Counted from the stretch's first letter, positions 9,301 to 17,979 are shown. The stretch: 64,000 nt of DNA from Streptomyces sp. SLBN-31 (GCF_006715395.1 NZ_VFNC01000003.1:496001-560000), one strand, 5' to 3'. Translations and numbers: made by a program. Notes: generated by a model not told the origin, from the sequence alone.

Positions 9301-9583
9301 CGTCGTGCTCGGTGGCCGTGAGCCGGTAGCCGCCGGGGGCGGAGGTCACGGCGTCCTTGCCGAGGGCGCGGCGCAGACGGCCGACCAGGGCCTGGAGGGC
9401 GGCCGGGGCGTCGTGCGGAGCGGCGTCCGTCCACACCTCGCCGATCAGGGCGTCGGGTGTGGCCACCCGGCCGGGGCGCAGGGCCAGCGCGGTCAGCAGG
9501 GCGCGCAGACGGGGGCCGGGGACGGGCACGACGATGCCGCGCTCGTCCTCGGCCTGGGTGACGCCCAGAATCTTGTACCGCAC
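6299..9583 (-). CDS. AfsR/SARP-type regulator with BTAD, NB-ARC-like ATPase and TPR region
   Basis: Large cytoplasmic regulator of about 1094 residues from a GTG at 9583. The N-terminus is a winged-helix DNA-binding domain (RYKILGV, LLTALALRPGRVATPDALIG) followed by a bacterial transcriptional activation domain (LYVFEDLVHRG, LRLGRAHTAVPRLRELTAAH). A P-loop ATPase follows at about residue 294 (LVTLTGPGGSGKTRLAEEAA), with LILDNCEHVIEAAAALAE and a GLPLAIELAAARLRLL motif typical of NB-ARC/AfsR-like switches. The C-terminal half is helical and repeat-like (TPR). The target is unknown, and no biosynthetic genes are nearby. The frame stays open to 9886, but that extension is encoded by degenerate repeats and is probably leader sequence. 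It ends by sharing bases with the convergent sigma gene's stop codon. Confidence 0.85.
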   Translation of the reverse strand: MRYKILGVTQAEDERGIVVPVPGPRLRALLTALALRPGRVATPDALIGEVWTDAAPHDAPAALQALVGRLRRALGKDAVTSAPGGYRLTATEHDVDLYVFEDLVHRGTAALARNDAGTAADVLDEALALWRGPALADLPDRTAATRPDALHLEATRARVDADLRLGRAHTAVPRLRELTAAHPYDEPLHALLIRALRDTGRTADALAAYESTRRALAEDLGTDPGPGLRALHAELLAAPQIQARPEPPLPPGRPQPPTRSGNLRPRLTSFVGREPELDAIRSELHRARLVTLTGPGGSGKTRLAEEAAAGLPQAWLVELAPLDRPEAVPGAVVSALGLRETVLMTAELTAPQDDPLALLVEYCAPRSELLILDNCEHVIEAAAALAETLLTHCPGLTILATSREPLGVPGESVRPVEPLVPDQARRLFEERASAVRPDADAALGDRAAVEEICRRLDGLPLAIELAAARLRLLTPRQIADRLDDRFRLLTSGSRTVLPRQQTLRAVVDWSWDLLDERERTVLREVSVFAGGWDLEAAEAVCTGPAADLVGALVDKSLIVASPYANPCEDSGSGTMRYRMLETIHEYATERAAEVPEQRAEAERRHRAWVRALVTEAEPRLRSAGQLPWISRLETELDNIRAALDRALASGAEEEAGALTLAMGWFWWLRNYRHEATSWVDRAVRLGAGVDPYDTSVDPADACLAAQGGEEPGPLHTLRMNLRMLHLFLKSDAEPMDVTPDKHAYVTAVRAFFEPGGPESARFPGLVWPVTAFVLSSWEEVRAAMNVTVANCRAHGDDWAVGVALMFRTHMAVDSPGGMKGVDEDLAELRAISRRVGDRWMRAQVCSAAGEAAMARARYEEAKGEYEEALRLAYEVGAYAETPFLIARLAEFAYRAGDRPGAVRALDEASEAADRYGVADSRAFVLLMRAHLALDDKDTVRARELCEAARAETQRGSPPPQFMVMLDAVDARVTVVESGPRLGLAKLVDTVRESVERRCADAVTATLLDGTAAVLSDLGDHARVARLLAAADRLRGGHPRLAPEGAEAERAEAATRAALGDRRWETEYAAGAALAPDELFADLDEALRGTAADRP

Positions 9584-9659
9584 CGGATCATTGTCGCCGT
9601 CGGGCAGGGGCGGGTCACGGCGTTTGAGGGGCGGGGGGTGTCGGACAGGAGTAGGCCAC

Positions 9660-9872
9660 GGACCCCGTCTCACCGGACCGGGCGCGGAAGGCGCCTTGCC
9701 CGGTGCCGACACGAAGCACGCCGCACCTGGGACCGGCACGGGATGCGCCATGCCAGGGACGGACCTGAAGGGTGTGCTTCGCCACCGGGTCGGACCCGGA
9801 ACGTCCTGCCAGGCCCGGCTCCGAAGGACGTCTCGCCCACCGAATCGGGCACGGAAGGCGTCCAGCCCGTGA
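9660..9872. repeat. degenerate short direct repeats upstream of the SARP-type gene
   Basis: About seven imperfect, roughly 27-30 bp units run head to tail. They share variants of GGACCGGGCACGGAAGG followed by GCGTCNTGCC. Examples begin near 9674, 9701, 9729, 9757, 9787, 9817 and 9844. They lie in the leader of the minus-strand regulator gene. Divergence between units suggests an old tandem expansion. Function unknown. Confidence 0.45.
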
Positions 9873-9900
9873 CAGGCAACGCGCACGACTCACGAGGGCG

Positions 9901-10020
9901 GTCGTGAACAAACCCCGCAATCGCGCCTCACGCGACCCCAGGTCGTGAACAAACCCCGCAATCGCGCCTCACGCGACCCCAGGTCGTGAACAGACCCCGC
10001 AATCGCGCCTCACGCGACCC
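9901..10020. repeat. three tandem copies of a 41-bp unit
   Basis: Units begin at 9901, 9942 and 9983, each starting GTCGTGAACA and containing CCGCAATCGCGCCTCACGCG. The first two are identical. The third differs by one A-to-G change and is cut short near 10020. The third copy contains the stop codon of the adjacent minus-strand gene (10010-10012), so the repeat looks like duplication of that gene's 3' end. No gene lies inside it. Confidence 0.85.
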
Positions 10021-12109
10021 CCGCCCCGCCTCCCGAGGCCAGGGCGCCTCGCTTCGGGTGGATGCCCGCGGGGACCGCGCGTTGGCGGGCCGGGGTGCCT
10101 GTCCAGCAGGTGCCTCGGCGGGCGAGGAGGCGGCGTAGCCACAGTTCGAGGGAGACCAGATCGGCCAGGCCGTCGAGGGGCAGCGGCTCGCCCTCCGCCG
10201 CCGCGCGCAGCGCCTTGCGGACGACGCGGGCCTCCACCAGGCCGGCCTCCGCGAGGAGGGGGGTGCCGAACAGGGCCATCAGGGAGTCCGCGGAGACTCT
10301 CAGGCCGGTGCGGGCCGCGACCGCCGCCGGGGCGTGGGAGGGGGCGCCCCAGCCGGGCGGGAGGTCGCGTACACCGGCGCCCTCCAGGACCGTGCGGAGG
10401 ATGGCCGCTCGGGCGCCCGGCTGAACGCGCAGCGCCTCGGGCAGGGCGCGGCAGGCGCGGACGACCTGGTTGTCGAGGAAGGGCGCGTGCAGGCGTTGGG
10501 AGCGGATCTCCGCCGCCTGCTCCAGGACGCGGATGTCGGCGGCCTGGCGGGCCAGCGCGGCACGCGCGCGGTGGTCGCCGGGGCGCTGGCCGGGGCCGAT
10601 GCCCGAGCGGCTCGTCGACGCCTGCAGGCGAACCGATACTTCAGCCAGCGCCTCGCCGGTCAGCCAGCGTGCGGCAGGGCCCGGTCTGGCCCAGGTGAGG
10701 GCGGCCAGGGACGCTCCGACGGCCCCTCCGGGCTCGTCGAAGCGGCGTTGCAGGAGGCGTTCGGCGAGCAGTTCCAGGCCCGCCCCGTACGGGGTGCGGG
10801 CCAGCCGGCGGGCCGCGCCGTACACGCGCGCGGGGACGAACACCGAGCCGTCCGCCTTGGCGAGCGCGGCGACGGGGCGCACGAGATGCCGGCGCTTGCG
10901 GTCCATCAGGAGGTCGGCCAGGCGGGCCGGGTGGGCGTCCAGGACCTGGCGGGCGCCGTAGCCGGTGAGGTGGTCGGCGCTGCCGGACGCCAGACGGACC
11001 CGGTGCCTCGCGGCGGTCACCAGGGACTGGCCAGGCTCGTCGGTCAGGGGGCCGTCCAGGTCGGCGTACGGCAGGGTCTCCTCGCCGCCGGTCACGACCA
11101 CGTGGTGCAGACGGGGGTTGGCCGCGAGGCTGCCCGCGCGTTCCAGTTCCGCCTCGCGGCCGCCGACGGCCAGGTCGTTGAAGGTCACCGCCAGGAGGCG
11201 TTCGCCGGCGCCCGTGCCGTGCCCGAGGACGGTACCCGGCATGCCCGGCAGGCCCGCGGCGAGCAGGGCGAGCGTCCCCGACGCCGGGCCGCCGGAGAGG
11301 TCCGCGCCGATCCCGGCGACCGGCATCCCGCGCGCGGCGCGGCGTTCGGCGGGGCCCATGCCGGGGACGGGGCCGGGGTCTATGTCGGCGCCCGGGACGT
11401 GCCGCGGCGCAGACAGACGCGCGCGTACCGCCTCCACCAGCGCGTCGCGTACGGCGTCCACCGCGCTGTCGGGGTCGGCCGAGGGCGCCGCCACGGCGAG
11501 GGAGGCGACCGGCTCGTAGCCGGCGATCTCGCGTGCGCCGGTGCGCAGGATCAGCGCGTGCCCCGGCGGAATGCGCCGTACGCCGTCGTACGGGGTGGAG
11601 TCGTGCAGCGCGGCCGGGACGTCCGGGGCGGCGAGGAGGGCCGCCAGATGGCCGAAGTCGAGGTTGGCCTCGATGAGGTCGGCGAGGGGGAGCGCGGCGG
11701 TCGCGTAGGCCGTGCCACCCGCCCACGGGGTGTGGAAGACCGGGCGGGCACCTGCCAGATCGCCGCAGACGGTGATGCGGCGGCCCACCTGGACGATGGC
11801 CGTGTAGCTGCCCGGCCAGGCCGTGAGATGACGCAGTGCGCCCCCGCGCGCGGCGAACAGCGCGACGCGCAGCTCTTCGTCGGAGGCGCCGCAGGTGCCC
11901 AGGACCGCGATCCGGGTCTGCGGGTCGGCGCGGACCACCCGCACCTCGTCGGGGCGCCAGTCGCCGACCGCCCACAGTGGGTCGGGGTCGCCCCACAGGA
12001 GTTGGGAGCCGACCGGGTGCACGGTCTCGCCGTCGCTTCCGGTGGCCCCCGCGGTACCGATGCCGGCGGTCGCCGGGGCGGTGCTGCTCCATCCCACCAA
12101 CCACCGCAT
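10010..12109 (-). CDS. asparagine synthetase-like protein with degenerate active sites
   Basis: A 699-residue protein resembling asparagine synthetase B and lasso-peptide cyclases, which activate a carboxylate with ATP. The start is the ATG at 12109, preceded by GGAGG five bases upstream. The N-terminal half has the glutaminase-like fold (LTAWPGSYTAIVQVGRR, CGDLAGARPVFHT) but begins MRWLVGW, so the Cys nucleophile expected at position 2 is missing. The synthetase half has LSGGPASGTLALL where active enzymes have SGGxDS, so the key Asp is replaced by Ala. The later GADE-like loop reads DHLTGYGARQVL. Either it has lost synthetase chemistry or it does something different. No lasso precursor or protease genes adjoin it. 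It is divergent from the sporulation-associated gene. Confidence 0.75.
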   Translation of the reverse strand: MRWLVGWSSTAPATAGIGTAGATGSDGETVHPVGSQLLWGDPDPLWAVGDWRPDEVRVVRADPQTRIAVLGTCGASDEELRVALFAARGGALRHLTAWPGSYTAIVQVGRRITVCGDLAGARPVFHTPWAGGTAYATAALPLADLIEANLDFGHLAALLAAPDVPAALHDSTPYDGVRRIPPGHALILRTGAREIAGYEPVASLAVAAPSADPDSAVDAVRDALVEAVRARLSAPRHVPGADIDPGPVPGMGPAERRAARGMPVAGIGADLSGGPASGTLALLAAGLPGMPGTVLGHGTGAGERLLAVTFNDLAVGGREAELERAGSLAANPRLHHVVVTGGEETLPYADLDGPLTDEPGQSLVTAARHRVRLASGSADHLTGYGARQVLDAHPARLADLLMDRKRRHLVRPVAALAKADGSVFVPARVYGAARRLARTPYGAGLELLAERLLQRRFDEPGGAVGASLAALTWARPGPAARWLTGEALAEVSVRLQASTSRSGIGPGQRPGDHRARAALARQAADIRVLEQAAEIRSQRLHAPFLDNQVVRACRALPEALRVQPGARAAILRTVLEGAGVRDLPPGWGAPSHAPAAVAARTGLRVSADSLMALFGTPLLAEAGLVEARVVRKALRAAAEGEPLPLDGLADLVSLELWLRRLLARRGTCWTGTPARQRAVPAGIHPKRGALASGGGAGVA

Positions 12110-12804
12110 CGACGCCTCCACGGACTGTGGACAACCAGTGCACCGCACGAACCGGTTCACCATGCTGCCATGAAGAACGCGCGGTGGAAGGGCCGTGGAG
12201 CGGCTTGTGATCCCCGGAACGCGCCGGGACGCTCCCCCGCACGAGGGTGATCCGGCGGCCCGGACACCCCTGCCTACCAGGGGGACTGCGACGTGAATGC
12301 GCCCCCGCTGTGCGCCCCGAAAACGCCGTTCGCGCCCTCAAGTGCCATGGTGGGAGCGGTAATCGCCATGTGAACGCGGGGTCGATTTTCAGCCAAATTG
12401 GTGACGCGGGGACAGGTGTGGACACGCTCTGTACATGGTTCGCACACCGTCAACTCCTGCGCGCAGCCCGGGAGACGGAGTCCGCCTCCCGGACCGTTCC
12501 GCCACCCGCGGGGATGGAGGTGGCGGTGTCCCCCAGCCCACTGGATCCAGTACAGCGGGCCGACCCACGCACGGCCCATGGAACCGCTCCCCCGGTGGCC
12601 GGAGAAGAGCGCACGGGCGGGCGCACGGCCACACAGCCGGAGCACGGCGCAACTGCGCGTATCGGACCCGTACTTCAGTACGGACCACAATCCCGCCATC
12701 CGGAACAATGCCCCTTAACGCTTGGGATGCGGCGAACTACGCTGGGTTTACGAATGCCGCGTGGTTATGCCAGCGCGGCAGCCGTCTGTGTCGAGGGGTG
12801 GCGC
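12110..12804. other. long divergent intergenic region
   Basis: Nearly 700 bases lie between the asparagine synthetase-like gene and the sporulation-associated gene. Overlapping frames on both strands show no family features and no conserved start. The region is less GC-rich than its neighbours around 12340-12440 and 12640-12760, which fits promoter DNA. I cannot point to a specific operator or RNA. Confidence 0.35.
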
Positions 12805-14229
12805 ATGTCCAGGGAGCAACGCGGGCCGAACGAAAAACTCGGCGCCGTTCTCGCCCTCGCGGGAATCAGCAACGCAGGCCTCGCGCGTCGCGTCAACGAC
12901 CTTGGCGCACAGCGTGGTCTGACACTTCGCTACGACAAGACGTCGGTGGCGCGCTGGGTGTCGAAGGGCATGGTGCCGCAGGGTGCCGCGCCCCACCTCA
13001 TCGCGGCCGCGATCGGCCAGAAGCTCGGCCGCCCGGTGCCGCTCCACGAGATCGGTCTGGCGGACGCGGATCCCGCACCCGAAGTGGGCCTCGCCTTCCC
13101 CAGGGACGTAGGACAGGCGGTGCGGTCGGCGACCGAGCTGTACCGCCTCGACCTCGCCGGGCGCCGGGCCGGCTCCGGCGGCATCTGGCAGTCGCTGGCC
13201 GGATCGTTCGCAGTAAGCGCGTACGCGACGCCCGCCTCACGGTGGCTGATAACACCGGCCGACAGTTCGGTGGCGCGCGAGGCGAACTCCGCGGAGGGCT
13301 CGGGCGCACCGCTCAAAGTCGGCCACAGCGACGTGCAGAAGTTGCGGGAGGCCGCCGAGGACGCCAGGCGCTGGGACTCCAAGTACGGAGGCGGCGACTG
13401 GCGTTCGTCCATGGTGCCCGAGTGCTTACGGGTGGAGGCGGCGCCGCTGCTGCTCGGCTCGTACTCGGACGAGGTGGGCAGAGCGCTGTTCGGCGCCTCG
13501 GCGGAGCTCACGCGGCTCGCCGGGTGGATGGCGTTCGACACCGGGCAGCAGGAGGCCGCGCAGCGGTACTACATCCAGGCGCTGCGGCTCGCCCGGGCCG
13601 CCGCCGACGTGCCCCTCGGGGGCTACGTGCTGGCATCGATGTCGCTCCAGGCGACCTACCGCGGCTTCGGCGACGAGGGCGTCGATCTCGCGCAGGCCGC
13701 GCTGGAGCGCAACCGCGGACTGGCCACGGCCCGCACCATGAGCTTCTTCCGGCTCGTCGAGGCACGGGCACACGCGCGTGCGGGAGACGCGCAGGCGGCG
13801 GGCGCGGCCCTGAAGGCGGCGGAGGGCTGGCTGGAGCGGTCACGGGAGGGCGACAACGACCCCTCGTGGCTGGGCTTCTACTCCTACGACCGGTTCGCCG
13901 CGGACGCCGCCGAGTGCTACCGCGACCTGAAGGCGCCACGTCAGGTACGGCGCTTCACCGAGCAGGCGCTGTCGAAGCCAACGGAGGAGTTCGTGCGCTC
14001 GCACGGGCTGCGGCTCGTCGTCTCGGCGGTGGCCGAGCTGGAGTCGGGCAACCTCGACGCGTGCTGCGAGCAGGGGGTGCGGGCGGTGGAGGTCGCCGGG
14101 CGCATCTCGTCGGCGCGCACCACGGAGTACGTGAAGGATCTGCTGCACCGGCTGGAGCCGTACGGGGACGAGCCGAGGGTGGTGGAGTTGCGGGAGCGGG
14201 CCCGCCCGCTGCTGATGACGCCGGCGTGA
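12805..14229 (+). CDS. sporulation-associated HTH protein with TPR-like C-terminus; contains a TTA codon
   Basis: A 474-residue protein of the type annotated in S. coelicolor as sporulation-associated. The N-terminus resembles a lambda-repressor-like helix-turn-helix ([20 protein letters not shown], then [16 protein letters not shown]). The C-terminal two-thirds is helical with TPR character ([40 protein letters not shown]). The ATG at 12805 is preceded by GAGGGGTGG. Frames open upstream to 12247 but that extension is non-conserved. Codon 208 (13426-13428) is TTA, the rare leucine codon read in Streptomyces only by the developmentally controlled bldA tRNA, so translation should depend on bldA. 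Its precise molecular role is not evident. Confidence 0.8.
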   Translation: MSREQRGPNEKLGAVLALAGISNAGLARRVNDLGAQRGLTLRYDKTSVARWVSKGMVPQGAAPHLIAAAIGQKLGRPVPLHEIGLADADPAPEVGLAFPRDVGQAVRSATELYRLDLAGRRAGSGGIWQSLAGSFAVSAYATPASRWLITPADSSVAREANSAEGSGAPLKVGHSDVQKLREAAEDARRWDSKYGGGDWRSSMVPECLRVEAAPLLLGSYSDEVGRALFGASAELTRLAGWMAFDTGQQEAAQRYYIQALRLARAAADVPLGGYVLASMSLQATYRGFGDEGVDLAQAALERNRGLATARTMSFFRLVEARAHARAGDAQAAGAALKAAEGWLERSREGDNDPSWLGFYSYDRFAADAAECYRDLKAPRQVRRFTEQALSKPTEEFVRSHGLRLVVSAVAELESGNLDACCEQGVRAVEVAGRISSARTTEYVKDLLHRLEPYGDEPRVVELRERARPLLMTPA

Positions 14230-14407
14230 GGGGTGCCCGGCGGGCTTCTGCCGGGTTCGTGCCGGCTTGCGGGTGCGGGTGCGTCGTGGCTTGTCGCGCC
14301 CACGCCGCGGAGCCGCACATCGGTACGGCCCCGCGCCCCTGAGCGGCATGCGCCCGCACCACGTTTGAGGGCACTGTCAGTGGCGCAGTGCACTATCGAG
14401 GTGGGAG

Positions 14408-15628
14408 GTGGTGCAGGTGCGTGCCGAGGTCGCGTACGACTGTGACGTGCTCGTGATCGGTGGGGGGATCGTCGGGCTGTCCACCGCGTATGCGATCACG
14501 CGGGCCGCGCCGGGCACCCGGGTGACCGTGCTGGAGAAGGAGGGCGGCCCGGCCCGGCACCAGACGGGGCGCAACAGCGGGGTCATCCACAGCGGGATCT
14601 ACTACCGGCCCGGGTCGCTGAAGGCGCGGTACGCGGTGCGGGGCGCCGCGGAGATGGTGAAGTTCTGCGCGGAGTACGGCATCGCGCACGCCGTCACCGG
14701 AAAGCTGATCGTGGCCACCGACAAGGCCGAGCTGCCGCGCCTGCACGCGCTGGTGCAGCGCGGCCGGGAGAACGGCATTCCGGTCCGTGAGCTGGGCGCC
14801 CCGCAGATCGCCGAGTACGAGCCGGAGGTGCGGGGGCTGGCGGCCATACACGTCGGCACGACGGGCGTGTGCGACTTCGTCGGCGTGGCCCGGCAGCTGG
14901 CGCACGGCTCCGGAGCGGAGATCCGGTACGGCGCCCGGGTGGAGCGGATCGACCGGCGGGCCGGGCTGGGGGTCGCCGTGCGCACCCGGACCGGCGACGT
15001 CGTCCGCGCGCGGGTGCTGGTGAACTGCGCCGGGCTGTACTGCGACGAGGTGGCCCGGATGACCGGGGACGACCCGGAGATGCGGATCGTGCCGTTCCGG
15101 GGCGAGTACTACGAGCTGGCCCGGCCCGAGCTGGTGCGGGGGCTGGTGTACCCGGTGCCGGACCCGGCGTTCCCGTTCCTCGGGGTGCACCTCACACGCG
15201 GGATCGACGGGGGCGTGCACATCGGGCCGAACGCGGTGCCGGCGCTGGCCCGGGAGGGCTACGGCTGGGGCGTCGTACGGCCGCGGGAGCTGGCGGGCAC
15301 GCTAGCGTGGCCCGGGTCCTGGCAGCTGGCCCGGCGGCACTGGCGGTACGGGGCGGGAGAGCTGCGCCGGTCGGTGTCCACAGCGGCGTTCACGACGGCG
15401 GTGCGCAGGCTGCTGCCTGCGGTGACGGCGGACGACCTGGTGCCGACGGCCGCCGGTGTGCGGGCGCAGGCGGTGCTGCGGGACGGGTCACTGGTGGACG
15501 ACTTCATGATCAAGGAGGGGCCGCGGGCGGTGCACGTGCTGAACGCGCCCTCACCGGCGGCCACCGCCTCGCTGCCGATCGGCCGGGAGGTGGCCAGGAG
15601 GGCGCTGACGATGCTGGGCTCGGTGTGA
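14408..15628 (+). CDS. lhgO: L-2-hydroxyglutarate oxidase (LhgO-like FAD oxidoreductase)
   Basis: FAD-dependent oxidase expected to oxidise L-2-hydroxyglutarate back to 2-oxoglutarate, a metabolite-repair reaction. The protein (about 406 residues) starts with the Rossmann motif DVLVIGGGIVGLSTAYAI, then VTVLEKEGGPARHQTGRNSG and HSGIYYRPGSLKA, which are characteristic of this DAO-superfamily branch. VLVNCAGLYCDEVARM and VHIGPNAVPALAREGYGW follow. The length is normal. Several in-frame GTG codons (14408, 14411, 14417) follow GGGAGG, so the exact first residue is uncertain by a few codons. The gene stands alone between the sporulation-associated gene and trmB. Confidence 0.85.
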   Translation: MVQVRAEVAYDCDVLVIGGGIVGLSTAYAITRAAPGTRVTVLEKEGGPARHQTGRNSGVIHSGIYYRPGSLKARYAVRGAAEMVKFCAEYGIAHAVTGKLIVATDKAELPRLHALVQRGRENGIPVRELGAPQIAEYEPEVRGLAAIHVGTTGVCDFVGVARQLAHGSGAEIRYGARVERIDRRAGLGVAVRTRTGDVVRARVLVNCAGLYCDEVARMTGDDPEMRIVPFRGEYYELARPELVRGLVYPVPDPAFPFLGVHLTRGIDGGVHIGPNAVPALAREGYGWGVVRPRELAGTLAWPGSWQLARRHWRYGAGELRRSVSTAAFTTAVRRLLPAVTADDLVPTAAGVRAQAVLRDGSLVDDFMIKEGPRAVHVLNAPSPAATASLPIGREVARRALTMLGSV

Positions 15629-15696
15629 GGACGCAGCGGCCCGGGTGAGGAGGGGCGGTCCGGACGGGTGGCCGTCCCCGTAAAATCGACCCCACT

Positions 15697-16569
15697 GTGT
15701 CTGACTCCCACAATGCCCCCGAAGCCCCCCGGCCCGCCGCTCCCGCCTCCGCGGAGCCCGCCGGGCGACCCGCGCACGTCCCCGGTGTCTCCGTCCGGCA
15801 CACCAGGGCCAAGGGGGAGCCCCGCTTCCCGGACGGGCCCAGGGCCGACCCCGCCGGTTCGCACTTCGAGCGGCGGATCCGGAGCTTCCAGCCGCGGCGC
15901 AGCCGGGTGACCGCGGGGCAGGCGGACGCGCTGCAGCGGCTGTGGCCCAAGTGGGGGCTGGACATCGACGGACAGCGTGTCATCGACCTCGCGGAGCTCT
16001 TCGGCAACGACAACCCCGTCGTCCTGGAGATCGGCTTCGGGATGGGAGAGGCCACCGCGCAGATGGCCTCCGCCGATCCAGGCACGAACATCCTCGCCGT
16101 CGACGTGCACACCCCCGGCCAGGGCAACCTGCTCAACCTCGCCGACCAGAACGGACTGTCCAACGTCCGGGTCGGCAACGGCGACGCCATCATCCTGCTG
16201 CGCGAGATGCTCACGCCCGACGCGCTGGACGGGCTGCGCGTGTACTTCCCCGACCCCTGGCCGAAGAAGCGCCACCACAAGCGGCGGCTGATCCAGCCGG
16301 AGTTCCTCGACCTCGTCGCCACCCGGATCAGACCGGGCGGGATCGTGCACTGCGCGACGGACTGGGAGCCGTACGCCGAACAGATGCTCGAAGTCCTCAC
16401 CGCGCATCCGGAATTCGAGAACACGCGGTCCGACGGCGGTTTCTCGCCCCGTCCGGACTTCCGGCCGCTGACCCGGTTCGAGGGCCAGGGACTGGACAAG
16501 GGACATGTCGTGAACGACCTGCTCTTCCGTCGCGTACAGCACCACAACCAGCTCCCCACAGACGCCTGA
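15697..16569 (+). CDS. trmB: tRNA (guanine-N7)-methyltransferase
   Basis: SAM-dependent enzyme that methylates G46 in the tRNA variable loop. Conserved motifs are VVLEIGFGMGEATAQMA (SAM-binding glycine loop), NILAVDVHTPG, VRVGNGDAIILLREML, and the family signature VYFPDPWPKKRHHKRRLIQP. The product is 290 residues from a GTG at 15697. About 65 N-terminal residues rich in Pro and Ala precede the catalytic domain, as is common in actinobacterial homologues. It is followed 63 bases later by the PrsW-like gene on the same strand, so the two may be co-transcribed. Confidence 0.93.
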   Translation: MSDSHNAPEAPRPAAPASAEPAGRPAHVPGVSVRHTRAKGEPRFPDGPRADPAGSHFERRIRSFQPRRSRVTAGQADALQRLWPKWGLDIDGQRVIDLAELFGNDNPVVLEIGFGMGEATAQMASADPGTNILAVDVHTPGQGNLLNLADQNGLSNVRVGNGDAIILLREMLTPDALDGLRVYFPDPWPKKRHHKRRLIQPEFLDLVATRIRPGGIVHCATDWEPYAEQMLEVLTAHPEFENTRSDGGFSPRPDFRPLTRFEGQGLDKGHVVNDLLFRRVQHHNQLPTDA

Positions 16570-16632
16570 GGCTCCCGCGGTCAACGCGATACGCCATCGC
16601 GGGCGGCGCCTTCGCTCGTTAGGGTCAATGCC

Positions 16633-17979
16633 GTGGCCACCTTTCCCCCGTACCCGACATACCCGCCGCAGCCGCCGCACCCCGGTGGTCCGGCGGGCAG
16701 GGCGCTCGGGCACGCGCACTGGTGGCAGCGCAGGGGGGTGCGCTACGGGGCGCTCAGCACGCTGCTCGCGCTCTCCGGGCTCGTCATCCTCGCCCTGGTG
16801 CGCCAACAGACCGGCACCGAGGGATTCCTGGTCGGGCTGGGCCTCGCCGTACTGCCCGTACCGCTGCTCATAGCCGCCTTCCGGTGGCTCGACCGGGTCG
16901 CCCCCGGCCCCTGGCGGAACCTGCTGTTCTCCTTCGCCTGGGGGGCTTGCGCGGCGGCGCTGATAGCGATCGTCGCCAACAGTTTCGCGACCAGATGGAT
17001 AGCGACGGCGACCGCGGACCCGTCGAGCGCCGACACCCTCGGCGCGACCGTGATAGCGCCGGTCGTCGAGGAGTCCGCCAAGGCCGCCGCCGTCCTGCTC
17101 GTCTTCCTCTTCCGCAGACGGGACTTCACGGGCATCGTCGACGGGGTGGTGATAGCCGGCATCACCGCGACCGGCTTCGCGTTCACCGAGAACATCCTCT
17201 ACCTGGGCACCGCCTTCGGCACCGACCAGCTCACCGGCGACCGGGGCATCGCCTCCGTGACGGCGGCGACGTTCTTCGTACGCGTCATCATGTCGCCGTT
17301 CGCGCACCCCCTCTTCACCGTCCTGACCGGCATCGGCTTCGGCCTCGCCGCGACGGCGGCCGACCGGCAGCACGCCCGGCGCGTCCTGGTCCCGCTGTGC
17401 GGCCTGCTGCTCGCGATGGGCATGCACGCCATGTGGAACGGCTCGTCCACGTTCGGCGAGTTCGGGTTCTTCGCCGTGTACGCCGTCTTCATGGTGCCCG
17501 CGTTCGGACTGCTGACCTGGCTGGTCATCTGGACGCGGCAGCGTGAGCTGCGCACCGTCCGCGAGGAACTGCCCGCGTACGCCGCCGCGGGCTGGCTGAC
17601 GCCGGCCGAGCCGTTCGCGCTGGGCTCGATGCGGGCGCGGCGGCTGGCCCGCGACTACGCCGCCCACCACTTCGGCAAGCCGGCCGCGCGGACGGTCCTG
17701 CAGTACGAGGCGTACGCCACGTCGCTGGCGTTCCTGCGGCACCGGGGGCGCCGGGGGCGGGCGGGCGCCGACTTCTCCGTACGGGAGCGGGAGTTGCTGG
17801 CCGAGCTGTGGAACCGGCGGGAGATCGCGGGACCGGCGCTGGGGTACGCGGCGCGGGCGACGGCCCCGCCGGTGCCGGTGATGGCACCGCCGTGGCCGAT
17901 GCCCGGGACGTACGGCGCGTACGGCCACCCCGGGTACCCGGCAGGGCCGTATCCCGCGTACAACCCGTACCAGTCGTAG
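16633..17979 (+). CDS. PrsW family intramembrane protease
   Basis: Polytopic membrane protein of 448 residues with a Pro-rich N-terminus (PPYPTYPPQPP) and about eight hydrophobic segments. The PrsW family's catalytic-type motifs are present: EESAK near residue 146, FTENILY near 185, and MHAMWN near 264. In Bacillus, PrsW performs site-1 cleavage of an anti-sigma factor, and actinobacterial members may do similar work. The C-terminal cytoplasmic tail is Tyr/Pro/Gly-rich. The GTG start has only a weak AGGG upstream. The sigma-zinc finger fusion 10 kb away is a conceivable but purely speculative substrate. Confidence 0.85.
   Translation: MATFPPYPTYPPQPPHPGGPAGRALGHAHWWQRRGVRYGALSTLLALSGLVILALVRQQTGTEGFLVGLGLAVLPVPLLIAAFRWLDRVAPGPWRNLLFSFAWGACAAALIAIVANSFATRWIATATADPSSADTLGATVIAPVVEESAKAAAVLLVFLFRRRDFTGIVDGVVIAGITATGFAFTENILYLGTAFGTDQLTGDRGIASVTAATFFVRVIMSPFAHPLFTVLTGIGFGLAATAADRQHARRVLVPLCGLLLAMGMHAMWNGSSTFGEFGFFAVYAVFMVPAFGLLTWLVIWTRQRELRTVREELPAYAAAGWLTPAEPFALGSMRARRLARDYAAHHFGKPAARTVLQYEAYATSLAFLRHRGRRGRAGADFSVRERELLAELWNRREIAGPALGYAARATAPPVPVMAPPWPMPGTYGAYGHPGYPAGPYPAYNPYQS

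Noticed and set aside
6473..9907. 1144-residue plus-strand frame opposite the SARP-type regulator
   Set aside because: Antisense shadow. The minus strand has winged-helix, BTAD and P-loop motifs; this frame has none.
9901..10020. 41-bp tandem repeats as a CRISPR or origin-type array
   Set aside because: Units abut directly without spacers, and there are only three. There is no replication gene nearby.
12247..12804. N-terminal extension of the sporulation-associated protein
   Set aside because: The ATG at 12805 has a good ribosome-binding site and starts the conserved HTH region; the upstream part is unconserved-looking and lacks a start signal.
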